This document shows, piece after piece, positions 50,855 through 60,468 of a stretch of DNA of 64,000 bases. The position numbers and the translations under genes are program-made. The notes below the pieces were generated by a model. It had not been told where the DNA came from and made no database searches. It saw only the letters and a list, made by a program, of their open reading frames with translations. Numbering within the stretch: the stretch's first letter is position 1; every line of letters starts with the position of its first letter. The stretch comes from RUG563 sp964549135 (GTDB lineage: Bacteria; Bacillota; Clostridia; Christensenellales; Aristaeellaceae): assembly GCA_964549135.1 (NCBI GenBank), contig CAZJUJ010000004.1:13454-77453 (forward strand), read 5' to 3'.

Positions 50855-51652
50855 TTACAATTCTGCGGGGGTATAGGTGGCCACGGCCGGCACCGAGGCC
50901 TCGATCACGCCGCCGTATTTCCCCATTTCGCGCAGCTTGGCCACCACGGCGCGCACCGTGCCGATTTTGGCCCGGAGCTGCTCTGCATCCCCCAGATGGG
51001 CGGTATAGCCGTCGGTGGTGATCAGGTATAGGCTGTCCGAATCGGAAAGATTCAATTCAGATACCTGCCCGGAAAAGCCCTGCAGTTCAATTTCCTCCAT
51101 CAGCAGCCGGTACGCCTCCATCTGCTCCGCCGTTCCGGGCACAATCACGCTGCCGACTCTTACCTCCTTGGCCTGGAAGCCGGTCACATTGACCAATTCC
51201 CCCTCGGGCAGCGCCGTGCCCAGCCTTTCCAGCACCATGCCCTCGTCATCCAATAGATAGGTCACCCCCATCACCTGCACATTGGCCCGGGCCACCCGCT
51301 CCCGAACGTAAAGCACCACGCTGTCGGGAAATTCCTTTTCCATTTTTTCAAAGATCAGATAGCGATTGGCGTTGATCCCGGCGGCGATTTTCTCCTCATC
51401 CAGGGAAAAATAGCTGACGCTGCCATCCAGCCCGGCAGCCAGCACCACCTCCTCCCAGGAAACGGCGGAATTGCCCATCACCGCAATGCGCCGGATTTTA
51501 AGCAGGCTTTCATTGAGCAGCACTGCCGCCGCGCACACAAGCAGCAGCGTCAGCATCACCGTGCGCACCCCCGCCCGTTTTCGGGGCGGAGGCGGCGGGC
51601 TGGGCGTATTTTCTTCCCGGAATGAATTTTCAGGCGGATACATCTGCGCCAT
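50855..51652 (-). CDS. ftsQ: Cell division protein FtsQ/DivIB
   Basis: The 265-residue bitopic protein has a short Pro-rich cytoplasmic N-terminus (SPPPPPRKRA), one membrane helix (about 32-48), and a POTRA domain (LLKIRRIAVMGNSAVSWEEV, then the FPDSVVLYVRERVARA strand), followed by the beta domain. It links the FtsL/FtsB proteins to the septal synthases. It starts 12 bases after murA. Confidence 0.9.
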   Translation of the reverse strand: MAQMYPPENSFREENTPSPPPPPRKRAGVRTVMLTLLLVCAAAVLLNESLLKIRRIAVMGNSAVSWEEVVLAAGLDGSVSYFSLDEEKIAAGINANRYLIFEKMEKEFPDSVVLYVRERVARANVQVMGVTYLLDDEGMVLERLGTALPEGELVNVTGFQAKEVRVGSVIVPGTAEQMEAYRLLMEEIELQGFSGQVSELNLSDSDSLYLITTDGYTAHLGDAEQLRAKIGTVRAVVAKLREMGKYGGVIEASVPAVATYTPAEL

Positions 51653-51664
51653 GCTGTGCCTCCC

Positions 51665-52921
51665 TTAAAGCGCAATGCGCTGTATTTTTGCTCCCAGAGC
51701 GGATAGGGTGTCTTCCAAATGGGCGTAGCCCCGGTCAATCAGCCCGATATTGCCGATGGTGGTCTCCCCCTGGGCGGCCACCCCTGCCAGCACCAGCGCC
51801 GCCCCGCCCCTTAAATCCCGGGCCTCCACGCGCATGCCATGCAGCCTTTCCACCCCCTGCACCACCGCCATCCGCCCGCTGGAGCGGATATTGGCGCCCA
51901 TGCGGCAAAGATCAGCCGCATGGCTCAGGCGATTTTCAAACACGTTTTCGATGATGACCGATGTGCCCTCGGCCAGGCAGCAGGCGGCAAGCAATTGGGC
52001 CTGCATATCGGTGGGAAAGCCGGGATGGGGCTGGGTCTGAAGCTGGGAAATGGCCTTGAGCCGGGGCGGGGCCTCCAGAATCATCCGCGTTCCCTTTTCC
52101 CAGATCCGGCAGCCCATTTCCCGCAGCTTATCCGTCACCGGCAATAAATCCCAGGGATGCACATGGCTCATTTCCAGCCTTCCGCCCGTCATGGCCCCGG
52201 CGCACATAAATGTGCCCGCGCAGATCCGATCGGGAATGGGCGAATAGGAAACGCCATGCAGCCTTTCCACGCCCTCGATTTCAATCAATTGCGAGCCCGC
52301 ACCCCGGATTTTCCCGCCCATGCGGTTGATAAACCGCTGCAGATCCCCGATTTCCGGCTCTCTTGCCGCATTGTGGATGGTGGTCACCCCGGGCAGGAGC
52401 GCCGCCGCCATCATCACGTTTTCCGTAGCCCCCACGCTGGGATAATCAAAATAAACATCTCCCGCGTGCATTTTTTCCCCGTCGCAGTAAAATACGCCCC
52501 CGGCATCCACGATCCTCACCCCCAGGGCCCGCAGCCCCTTGAGATGCAGATCGATGGGCCTCAGCCCAATTTCGCAGCCCCCGGGATAGGTCACCGTGGC
52601 CCGGCGCATTTTGCCCAGAATGGGCCCCAGCAGAAAAATGGAGGAGCGGATCTGCTTGGATAAATCATCCGGCATTTCCCAGCCGTGCATCCGCCCGTTT
52701 CGGATCATCATGACGTCATCCTGCCGCAGGGCCTCGCAGCCCAGCTGCCTGAGGATTTCCGCCATGCTATGTACATCCAGAATATCCGGGCAATCCCGGA
52801 TGATCACATCCCCCTCCGGCAGGATCGATGCCGCCAGAATGGGCAGAACGGCATTCTTGGCCGCATCCACCCGGACGCTCCCCTCTATTCTTTCGCCGCC
52901 CAATACCCGGAATCCTTCCAC
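51665..52921 (-). CDS. murA: UDP-N-acetylglucosamine 1-carboxyvinyltransferase MurA
   Basis: The 418-residue protein catalyses the first committed step of peptidoglycan synthesis. Family regions visible are the N-terminal RVDAAKNAVLPILAASIL (Lys-Asn pair), the loop around GCEIGLRPIDLHLKGL, where the fosfomycin-binding Cys is present in GGCEIG, and FPTDMQAQLLAA. It starts with GTG 52921 after AAGGAAGG and is followed by ftsQ. MurA inside a dcw cluster is found in several clostridia. Confidence 0.95.
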   Translation of the reverse strand: MEGFRVLGGERIEGSVRVDAAKNAVLPILAASILPEGDVIIRDCPDILDVHSMAEILRQLGCEALRQDDVMMIRNGRMHGWEMPDDLSKQIRSSIFLLGPILGKMRRATVTYPGGCEIGLRPIDLHLKGLRALGVRIVDAGGVFYCDGEKMHAGDVYFDYPSVGATENVMMAAALLPGVTTIHNAAREPEIGDLQRFINRMGGKIRGAGSQLIEIEGVERLHGVSYSPIPDRICAGTFMCAGAMTGGRLEMSHVHPWDLLPVTDKLREMGCRIWEKGTRMILEAPPRLKAISQLQTQPHPGFPTDMQAQLLAACCLAEGTSVIIENVFENRLSHAADLCRMGANIRSSGRMAVVQGVERLHGMRVEARDLRGGAALVLAGVAAQGETTIGNIGLIDRGYAHLEDTLSALGAKIQRIAL

Positions 52922-52985
52922 AGGGCTTCACCTTCCTTCTTCTCCCACCCTATGCAGAAGAAAAAATCCGGTGCATGCTTTTTTC

Positions 52986-54119
52986 TCAGATCAGATTGCA
53001 TCTGCCGTATCGGCTGATATTCAGCACGATGCCCACCGCCGCCATGGTCAGGGAAAGGGAGGTTCCCCCCGCGCTGAAAAAGGGCAGCGGCAGCCCGGTG
53101 GTCGGCAGAATGCCCACCACCACGCCCATATTGATAAAGGCCTGCACGGCAATCAGCCCGATAATCCCGGCAGCCAGCAGGCAGCCAAAGGGCTCATCGC
53201 AGGCCATGGCGATGCGCAGCCCCGCCAGAAGAAAGGCAATGAAGAGGAAAATCACCGCCAGGCAGCCCGCCAGGCCAAAGTCCTCCCCCACGATGGCGAA
53301 AATAAAATCGCTTTCCGGATAGGGCAGATAGGCGTATTTCTGCCTGCCCTGGCCAAGGCCCATGCCAAAGAGCCCGCCAGAGCCAAAGGCAATCAGCGAT
53401 TGGGAAAGCTGATATCCCTCATCGCTCATTTTGGCAAAGGGATTCATAAAGGAAAGCAGCCTTTCCCGCCGGTATTCCTCGCTCCATGCATAATACGCCC
53501 CCACCGTCAGCCCGCCTGCCCCCAGGGCCAGCATATGCCCCCATTTTGCCCCGGCCAGCATCACCATCAGCACGCTGACAATGATGATCGTGCCCGCGGT
53601 GGAAAGATTGGGCTGCTCCAGAATCAGCAGAAACATCACCCCCGGCACTGCCAGCACCGGCAGAATGCCCCGAAACAGCCGCTCGATCTTTTTCCCGCGT
53701 GCCGTCAGCGTCATGGCCATAAAAAGCACCGCCGCATATTTGGCCATTTCCCCCGGCTGAAAGGAAAGGCCGCCAACGGAAAGCCAGCGGCGGGAGCCGT
53801 TAATGGATACGCCGATGCCGGGAATCACCACCAGAAGCAATAGCAGCAGGCTCAGCAGCACCCCGCCCATCACCACGCGCCGCCTCCGCCAGAAATGATA
53901 GGGAATGCGGGAGGTGAAGGCCATGCATACGCCCCCCACCGCCGCACCAAAGAGCTGCTTTTTGACCTCGGATAAGGGATCGCCCCCGTCCTGGGCCTTG
54001 TAATAGGTGGCGCTGAAAAGGGTCACCAGGCCCAGCATCATGAGCAGCAGCATGATGATGAGCAAGGGCCGATCCACCGGCCGACGCCGGGAGCGGGAAT
54101 GCAGAGCGGGCGAAAGCAT
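52986..54119 (-). CDS. ftsW: Septal peptidoglycan glycosyltransferase FtsW (SEDS family)
   Basis: The 377-residue protein has ten membrane helices and SEDS motifs: GSRRWLSVGGLSFQPGEMAK (with the catalytic region residues), NPFAKMSDEGYQLSQSLIAF, GLFGMGLGQG, EDFGLAGC, FINMGVVVGILPTTGLPLPF and SAGGTS. It polymerises glycan strands at the septum, with the transpeptidase at 58317-60434. I chose ATG 54119 with AGGA seven bases upstream; an in-frame ATG at 54140 is the alternative, and anything further up lies in a hairpin. Confidence 0.93.
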   Translation of the reverse strand: MLSPALHSRSRRRPVDRPLLIIMLLLMMLGLVTLFSATYYKAQDGGDPLSEVKKQLFGAAVGGVCMAFTSRIPYHFWRRRRVVMGGVLLSLLLLLLVVIPGIGVSINGSRRWLSVGGLSFQPGEMAKYAAVLFMAMTLTARGKKIERLFRGILPVLAVPGVMFLLILEQPNLSTAGTIIIVSVLMVMLAGAKWGHMLALGAGGLTVGAYYAWSEEYRRERLLSFMNPFAKMSDEGYQLSQSLIAFGSGGLFGMGLGQGRQKYAYLPYPESDFIFAIVGEDFGLAGCLAVIFLFIAFLLAGLRIAMACDEPFGCLLAAGIIGLIAVQAFINMGVVVGILPTTGLPLPFFSAGGTSLSLTMAAVGIVLNISRYGRCNLI

Positions 54120-54177
54120 CGCGATTTCCTGCCTTTCCATGCCTTGATATTTTCTCGCTTCCGTATCCTCAAAAGGC

Positions 54178-54212
54178 AAGGGGCGTGAGGAAATATCTTT
54201 CCTTCGCCCCTT
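54178..54212. other. Long hairpin between murD and ftsW
   Basis: AAGGGGCG plus AGGAAA (54178-54193) pairs with TTTCCT plus CGCCCCTT (54198-54212), two stacked stems of 8 and 6 bp. A second palindrome, GGGAAGCTGCTTCCC, lies near 54261. There is no T-run, so an mRNA-processing or stability role fits better than termination. It lies in the 180-base murD-ftsW gap. Confidence 0.6.
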
Positions 54213-54298
54213 CCGATAAACGCCGGCCCGGCCGGTTCTCGGCGCTGTGTATTCCGCCCGGGAAGCTGCTTCCCGCGGCTCCTTTGTATGCCCGCTTT

Positions 54299-55720
54299 TT
54301 ACAATTGACGCACGATTTCCTTAAAGATTCTGCCCCGCTGCTCATAATCCGAAAACATGTCAAAGGAGGCGCAGGCCGGGGAAAGGAGTACGTTTCCGCC
54401 CTTTTCCATCAGCGCTCTGCAGCGCAGCACGGCGTCCTTCAGCGTCTTTTCCCGGTGAATCTGCCTGTATCCCGCATCCAAAAGCGCCCCCTCGATCTGA
54501 TCCGCCGTTTCGCCAATCAGCACGCAATGCTCAATCAGCGGGGTGGCCATGATCTCCGCCGCCAGCGGCGCAAAGGAAACATGCTTATCCGAGCCGCCCA
54601 GAATCAGCGCGGTAGGCAGACGCATGGATTGCACCGCCTTGATGGTGGAATCCACATTGGTGCCCTTGCTGTCGTTGATATAGCGGATGCCCCCGATTTC
54701 CCGCACGAATTCGATCCGATGCTCCACGCCCCGGAAGGTACGCAGGGCATGGCGGATCACCGGGGCGGGCACCCCCCGGGAAAAGGCAATCGCAGCGGCG
54801 GCCAGGGCGTTTTCCTGATTATGCGGGCCGGGAATATAGATTTCATCCATCCGGCAGATGATTTTTTCCTCATCGCCCAGACGAATCACCATCTGCCCAT
54901 CCCGGATAAACGCGCCCTGCTCCACCTCATGCAGCCGGGAAAAATACAATACCCGGGCCTTCAGCCCCTTTGCCATCTCCCGGCAATAGGCATCCTCATA
55001 ATTCAGCACGGCGTAATCGTTTTCGTTCTGCGCGTCAAAAATATGGCGCTTGAGCCCGGCATAAACCTCCATCGTGCCATGGCGCACCAGATGATCCTCC
55101 GTCACATTCAGCACCGCCGCCGTCAGGGGATGGAAGGTATCGGTGGTTTCCAGCTGGAAGGAGGAAACCTCCACCACCACCGCATCCTCGGGCCGGCTTT
55201 CCATGGCGGCGGCGGACAGAGGATAGCCGATATTGCCCGCCACATGGCTGATTTTCCCCGCCTGCTCAAAAATCGCGCCCAGCAGGGAAACGGTGGTGGT
55301 TTTGCCGTTGGTGCCTGTCACCGCCACCATGGTGCCCCGGGTCAGCCGGGAGGCAATCTCCAATTCCCCGGATACCGGAATGCCCATTTCCCTGGCGGCA
55401 AGCACGATGGGGGCGTTCAGGGGCACGCCGGGGCTGATGATCAGCATTTCCTTCCCCTTCAGCGCATCCAGCCCGTTTTCGCCCAGCCGGAATTCAATGG
55501 GCAGCCCCTGCAGCGGCGCCAGCTTTTCTCCAAAATCCGCCATGGGCTTGGCATCATTCACCGTCACCAGCGCCCCTTCCCGGCAAAGCAGCCGGGCCAG
55601 GGCAATGCCGCTTCGGGCCATGCCCACAATCAGCACGCGCCGCCCCTCCCAGGGATGATTGCTCTTCTCCTGCGGTTCGCTTTTTCTTCCGTTTGCGCCA
55701 AAGAAAACGGGTTCACGCAT
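54299..55720 (-). CDS. murD: UDP-N-acetylmuramoylalanine--D-glutamate ligase MurD
   Basis: The 473-residue cytoplasmic ligase adds D-glutamate to UDP-MurNAc-L-Ala. It has the GMARSGIALARLL Rossmann start, the ATP loop TGTNGKTTTVSLLG, EVSSFQLETTDTF, NVTEDHLVRHG, and the C-terminal NDSKGTNVDSTIKAVQS and LGGSDKHVSF. The ~25-residue N-terminal extension is uncommon. ATG 55720 follows GGAG at nine bases. It lies between mraY and ftsW. Confidence 0.96.
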   Translation of the reverse strand: MREPVFFGANGRKSEPQEKSNHPWEGRRVLIVGMARSGIALARLLCREGALVTVNDAKPMADFGEKLAPLQGLPIEFRLGENGLDALKGKEMLIISPGVPLNAPIVLAAREMGIPVSGELEIASRLTRGTMVAVTGTNGKTTTVSLLGAIFEQAGKISHVAGNIGYPLSAAAMESRPEDAVVVEVSSFQLETTDTFHPLTAAVLNVTEDHLVRHGTMEVYAGLKRHIFDAQNENDYAVLNYEDAYCREMAKGLKARVLYFSRLHEVEQGAFIRDGQMVIRLGDEEKIICRMDEIYIPGPHNQENALAAAAIAFSRGVPAPVIRHALRTFRGVEHRIEFVREIGGIRYINDSKGTNVDSTIKAVQSMRLPTALILGGSDKHVSFAPLAAEIMATPLIEHCVLIGETADQIEGALLDAGYRQIHREKTLKDAVLRCRALMEKGGNVLLSPACASFDMFSDYEQRGRIFKEIVRQL

Positions 55721-55764
55721 GCCGGTTCACTCCTTTTTTATCGTCAGGTTTCTTTGCTCCGTCA

Positions 55765-56805
55765 TTAATAGAATGCATTCAGGGAAAGCACCGCGATCAG
55801 GGAAAGCGCCAGCGTCACCGCCGCATACATCAGCACGATCTGGTTTTCCTTCATGCCGGAAAGCTCAAAATGATGATGGATGGGGGTCATTTTGAAAATG
55901 CGCCTACCCTGGCCGTATTTTTTCTTGGTGAATTTGAAATAGGCGGTCTGCAGCATCACGGAAACCGAACTCATGATGCAGGTAAAGCAGATGGGAATCA
56001 GCAGGAATTCCAGTTTCAGCAGCATCGCTGTTCCCACCATCACGCCGCCGATAAACATGCTGCCCGTATCCCCCATGAAGATCTTGGCGGGATGCCGGTT
56101 AAAGCGCAGAAAGCCGATGCACGCCCCCGCCAGCGCCAGGCAGGAAAAGGCGATGATATGGCTGTTGGCCGCGCTCTGGATGCTGCCCTTCGCCGCCAGG
56201 AAGGAGGCAATGACACCAAAGGCCCCCATGCCCACCACCGTAACCGAGGAAAGGATGCCGTCCACCCCGTCCTGCAGATTGGCGCTGTTGGTCATGAACA
56301 TGACCAGCACCGTCATGATGGGGATATAGAAAACGCCCAGATTCCAGGTGTGATCCGTAAAGGGCAGCACCACATCGCTTCCTACCTTGAAATAGCAGTA
56401 GAGTGAAAAGGCCAGGCCCACAAACAATTGCCCGATCAGCTTCTGCCGGGGCTTCAGGCCCTCGTGATCCTTTTTCACATCCTTGATGTAATCATCGGCA
56501 AAGCCCACGGCCATAGAGCCCAGCGCCACAAAAAGCAGCGGCCACAGGGCGCTTTCAAAGCCGAAATTCCATTCCCTGCGCAGGCCGGTAATCAGCGCCA
56601 CCATCAGCAGGGAGGCAATCGCCGCCCCGGCAATCACAATGCCGCCCATATTGGGGGTGCCCTGCTTGGCCTTGTGGGCCTGGGGCCCCAGATCATAGAT
56701 GGTCTGGCCGAACTTGAGCTTTTTCAGATACGGAAGAAACCGGGGCATGATCATCAGCATCAGAGCAAGGGCAATGCCCACGGCGATCGCGCATTGTACA
56801 AACAT
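55765..56805 (-). CDS. mraY: Phospho-N-acetylmuramoyl-pentapeptide transferase MraY
   Basis: The 346-residue protein has ten membrane helices and links the muramoyl-pentapeptide to undecaprenyl phosphate. Motifs seen are KQGTPNMGGIVIA, GFADDYIKDVKKDHEGL (the DDxxK region), NLQDGVDGILSS, FMGDTGSMFIGG and PIHHHFELSG. It follows murE directly, without murF between them. Confidence 0.96.
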   Translation of the reverse strand: MFVQCAIAVGIALALMLMIMPRFLPYLKKLKFGQTIYDLGPQAHKAKQGTPNMGGIVIAGAAIASLLMVALITGLRREWNFGFESALWPLLFVALGSMAVGFADDYIKDVKKDHEGLKPRQKLIGQLFVGLAFSLYCYFKVGSDVVLPFTDHTWNLGVFYIPIMTVLVMFMTNSANLQDGVDGILSSVTVVGMGAFGVIASFLAAKGSIQSAANSHIIAFSCLALAGACIGFLRFNRHPAKIFMGDTGSMFIGGVMVGTAMLLKLEFLLIPICFTCIMSSVSVMLQTAYFKFTKKKYGQGRRIFKMTPIHHHFELSGMKENQIVLMYAAVTLALSLIAVLSLNAFY

Positions 56806-56847
56806 GGTATCTCTCCCTCTTGCGTGGTTCGTTTTCCGTCTTGCCGC

Positions 56848-58302
56848 TTACGGATTCATTTCCTTCAGCAATTCCCTTACGACCACTTTTTCGTCAAAGG
56901 GCCTTTTCACCCCCATAATTTCCTGGTAGGTTTCATGCCCCTTGCCGGCAAGCACAATCATATCACCTTCCCGGCCGATTTGCAAGGCATGGCGGATGGC
57001 TTCCCGCCGGTTTTCGATGACGATATAGCTGCCGCCGGTGGGCTTTATGCCCTCCTCCACCGCCCGGAGAATTTCATAAGGATCCTCCGTCCGGGGGTTA
57101 TCGCTGGTGAGGATGGAATAATCCGCCAGCCTGCCGCTGATTTCGCCCATCATGGGCCGCTTGCCCGCATCCCGGTCGCCGCCGCAGCCAAAGACCGATA
57201 TGACCCGGCCCCGGGTAAACTGCCGCACGGCGGTCAGAATATTCTCCAGCGCATCCGGGGAATGGGAATAATCCAGCAGCACCCGGTAGGGGGTATTGGT
57301 ATCCAGCACCTCCGCCCGGCCCGGCACCGATTTTACCTTGGCCAGCGCCGCCGTAATCGTTTCGGGATTGATGCCCACATTCAGGCATACCGCCGCGGCG
57401 GCCAGGGCGTTATAAACATTGAACATCCCCGTCAGCCGAAGCGCCACCGGGTATTCATGGGTATTAAAGAGCTTCATGACAAAATGCACGCCGTCTTCGG
57501 TGATTTCAATATCCCGGGCGAATAGATCGGCGTTATTGCAGATGCCGTAGGTGGTTCGGGGCACCCGAATATCCCTGAGGATTTCCCCGCCCCTTTCATC
57601 ATCCACATTGATGGCGGCGTTATCAATCCACCGGGGATCAAAAAAGGTCTTTTTGCAGGCAAAATAATTGTCCATGGTGCCGAAAAGATCCAGATGATCC
57701 TGGGAAAGATTGGTATAGCAGCCCGATTCAAAATGCACGCCCAGCAGCCGGTTCATATGCAGGGCATGGGCGGATACCTCCATGCTCACCGCCGTTACGC
57801 CCGCATCGCGCATCTGCCGAAGCGTCCTGAAAAATTCAATAGGCTCGGGGGTGGTGAAATGAGATTCCAGATATTCCTGACCGATCATATTGCCGGTGGT
57901 GCCAATCAGCCCCACCTTATGCCCGGCCTCCTCCAGAATCGCCTTGATCAGATAGCTGGTGGTGGTCTTGCCCTTGGTGCCGGTTACGCCCAGCAGCTTC
58001 ATCTCCCGCTCGGGATGGCCAAAGAATTCCGCCGTCATCAGGGACATGGCGCTCCGCACATTCTTTACCTGCACCTGGGGCACGTTAAGAGGCAGAAAAT
58101 GCGTCACCACCAGGGCAGACGCGCCGTTTTCAACGGCCTTGCCGGCAAAATCATGGGCGTCAAAGCGCGCGCCGGGAATGCAGAAAAACAGCGCGTTTTC
58201 CATTCTTCTCCGGCTGTCCATGGATAAATCCAGAATGTCGCATTCGCCCCTGATTTCCACGGCTTCCTCCGCCGCAGCCCTGGCCAGCATCGATAAGAGC
58301 AT
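56848..58302 (-). CDS. murE: UDP-MurNAc-tripeptide synthetase MurE (meso-diaminopimelate type)
   Basis: The 484-residue ligase adds the third amino acid. It has LSMDSRR, the ATP loop GVTGTKGKTTTSYLI, EVSAHALHMNR, DYSHSPDALEN, and the specificity motif DNPRTEDP, which selects meso-diaminopimelate rather than lysine. ATG 58302 lies seven bases after GGAGG; an in-frame GTG at 58320 overlaps the upstream stop and is less likely. Confidence 0.95.
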   Translation of the reverse strand: MLLSMLARAAAEEAVEIRGECDILDLSMDSRRRMENALFFCIPGARFDAHDFAGKAVENGASALVVTHFLPLNVPQVQVKNVRSAMSLMTAEFFGHPEREMKLLGVTGTKGKTTTSYLIKAILEEAGHKVGLIGTTGNMIGQEYLESHFTTPEPIEFFRTLRQMRDAGVTAVSMEVSAHALHMNRLLGVHFESGCYTNLSQDHLDLFGTMDNYFACKKTFFDPRWIDNAAINVDDERGGEILRDIRVPRTTYGICNNADLFARDIEITEDGVHFVMKLFNTHEYPVALRLTGMFNVYNALAAAAVCLNVGINPETITAALAKVKSVPGRAEVLDTNTPYRVLLDYSHSPDALENILTAVRQFTRGRVISVFGCGGDRDAGKRPMMGEISGRLADYSILTSDNPRTEDPYEILRAVEEGIKPTGGSYIVIENRREAIRHALQIGREGDMIVLAGKGHETYQEIMGVKRPFDEKVVVRELLKEMNP

Positions 58303-58316
58303 ATTGCATCCTCCGT

Positions 58317-60434
58317 TCACTCAGGCAATTGAAAAGTAACCTTGATTTTTTCGCCCCGGGGGGCATAGCTTCCCGCCGAGGGCGTCTGGGAAACGGCCAG
58401 GCCGCTCCCCGCAATCTCCATTTCAAATCCGCGGGCCCGCAATTGTCTTCCCGCCTCTACCATGGAAAGGCCGCATACCTCCGGCACGCACGCCATTTCA
58501 TCCGCCCGGGCAGGTGCCTCCTCATAGGTGTAGAGCATCACGCAGTCCCCCGCCCGCATTTTCGCCCCGGCAGCCGGGGCCTGGGCAGCTACCGCATCGC
58601 TGATGCCGTCCGTTTCGGCAAGCAGCCCATTTTTCGCCAGGGCTTCCCGGGCCTCCCGGAGGGAAAGCCCCGTTACATCGGGCACGCTGGCCTCCGCTCT
58701 GTCCTCCGCTTCCACCCGCTCAATGCCCAGATAGGGCAGGATATCCGAAAGTATCTGCCGGGCAAAGGGGGCGGCGGTGGTGCTGCCGTAATCAACGGGC
58801 ACCCGGGCCTCATGCACCGTCACCAGCACCGCCACCTGGGGATTTTCCATGGGCGCAAAGCCGATGAAGGAGCCGATATGCACATCGGATACCACCCGCC
58901 CCTGCCGGTATACCTGGGCCGTGCCCGTTTTGCCGCCGATGGAATAGCCGCTGATCGCGGCATTTTTCCCGCCGCCGTTTTCCACCACGTTTTTAAGCAG
59001 CATGCGCATGGTCTTGCTGGTTTCTTCGCTGATGGGCAGGGAAAGCACCTGAGGCCGGGTGCGGTCGATCACCGTCCCCTCCTCATCCAGCACCTCTTTG
59101 ACAATGTAGGGCCGCATCAGCCGCCCGCCGTTAACCACCGCGCCTGCAGCCGTGATCAGCTGCAGCGGCGTTACCGCCACGCTCTGCCCAAAGCCGATCC
59201 GGGCCAGATCCACATCCTTGACATACCGGCTGTTAATCAGCAGCCCCGGGCTCTCCCCGGGCAGATCAATCCCTGTTTTCCGGCCCAGCCCAAAGGCGTG
59301 CAGATACCGGTAATAGGTATCCGTGCCCATCCGCAGGGCCAAAGTGACAAAGGCGGGGTTGCAGCTGTTGGCAAGCGCATCCGCCAGGCTCTGCTGCCCG
59401 TGGCTCGCCTTCCAGCAGCGGATTCTGTCGCCCGATACGGTGATGCTGCCCGTGCAGTGAAAGCCATCGGAAAGGGAAGCGCAGCCGCTGTCCAGGGCGG
59501 CGGCACAGGTAAGCAGCTTAAAGGTGGAGCCCGGCTCATACACATCCGTTACGGCTGTAATGCGCATCAGCTCCGTCAGAAGCGCCGCATCGCTTCTGGG
59601 CGGCTCATTGGGATCATAATCGGGCTTCATGCAAAGGGCCAGCACCGCGCCTGTATTCACATCCGTCACGATGCACTGCACCCTGGAGGCATTATTCACC
59701 TCCAGGCATTCCCGCATGGCCTTTTCCACCACGCCCTGAATGGTCGCATCCACCGTCAGCCGCAGCGTATGGCCCGTTTCGGGGGCCACATAGGCCGTTT
59801 TCCCGTCCGGCAGCATCCGGGCCCTGCTGTCCACCTCCGTGCGCAGAGAGCCCTCTTTGCCCCGCAGAAGCGTCTCGTACTGGCTCTCCAGCCCCGATTG
59901 CCCCCGGGAATCCACATCCGTCAGCCCCAGCACCTGGGATAGAAAGGCCCCCTTGGTGTAGAACCGCCGGGTATCCTCTTCAAAGCGCACGCCCCGCAGC
60001 AGCCGCTGCATTTCGCCGCCGCCCGCCTGCAGCGCCCGGATCTGATCCACCGTTTTCCGGGGCACCTGGCGCTTCAGAATGACGGAGGCCAGTTTCTTAT
60101 TTTCCAGCTTCTCCGCCATGGCATCTTCATCGGCATCCAGAAGGGGCGACAGCACCTTCGCCAGAGCACGCTCATCCTCTGCCGCCCGGGGATTGGCGGT
60201 CACGATATAGGCCGTGGCCGACAGGGCCAGGGTCTCCCCGTTGGTATCCTGAATGCTGCCCCGCCGGGCGGTCACCGTGCCCTCTCGGGTCCATTGGCGC
60301 ACGCCCCGCTGGGTCAATTCAGCCCCCTGAAACAAGGCTAAGCTGCCGATGCGCACGCCTACCGCCAGGAAAAGCAGCGTGAGCACCGCCAGCATCGTCA
60401 GCATCCGTTTGCGAATTTTGATTTCTGCGCGCAT
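58317..60434 (-). CDS. Septal penicillin-binding protein (FtsI/Pbp2B/SpoVD type) with PASTA domains
   Basis: The 705-residue class B PBP has a membrane anchor (about 12-32), a dimerisation domain with RRGSIQDTNGETLA, and a transpeptidase domain with the catalytic EPGSTFKLL (SxxK), NSCNPAF (SxN) and GGKTGTAQVY (KTG). Two PASTA domains follow (about 560-705: VPDVTGLSLREAREALAKNG and VPEVCGLSMVEAGRQLRARG). It cross-links septal peptidoglycan with FtsW. SpoVD and PbpB cannot be separated from sequence. It begins 34 bases after ftsL. Confidence 0.95.
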   Translation of the reverse strand: MRAEIKIRKRMLTMLAVLTLLFLAVGVRIGSLALFQGAELTQRGVRQWTREGTVTARRGSIQDTNGETLALSATAYIVTANPRAAEDERALAKVLSPLLDADEDAMAEKLENKKLASVILKRQVPRKTVDQIRALQAGGGEMQRLLRGVRFEEDTRRFYTKGAFLSQVLGLTDVDSRGQSGLESQYETLLRGKEGSLRTEVDSRARMLPDGKTAYVAPETGHTLRLTVDATIQGVVEKAMRECLEVNNASRVQCIVTDVNTGAVLALCMKPDYDPNEPPRSDAALLTELMRITAVTDVYEPGSTFKLLTCAAALDSGCASLSDGFHCTGSITVSGDRIRCWKASHGQQSLADALANSCNPAFVTLALRMGTDTYYRYLHAFGLGRKTGIDLPGESPGLLINSRYVKDVDLARIGFGQSVAVTPLQLITAAGAVVNGGRLMRPYIVKEVLDEEGTVIDRTRPQVLSLPISEETSKTMRMLLKNVVENGGGKNAAISGYSIGGKTGTAQVYRQGRVVSDVHIGSFIGFAPMENPQVAVLVTVHEARVPVDYGSTTAAPFARQILSDILPYLGIERVEAEDRAEASVPDVTGLSLREAREALAKNGLLAETDGISDAVAAQAPAAGAKMRAGDCVMLYTYEEAPARADEMACVPEVCGLSMVEAGRQLRARGFEMEIAGSGLAVSQTPSAGSYAPRGEKIKVTFQLPE

Positions 60435-60468
60435 GGTTCTCCCCCCATGGGCAGCCGGGAATCATCCT

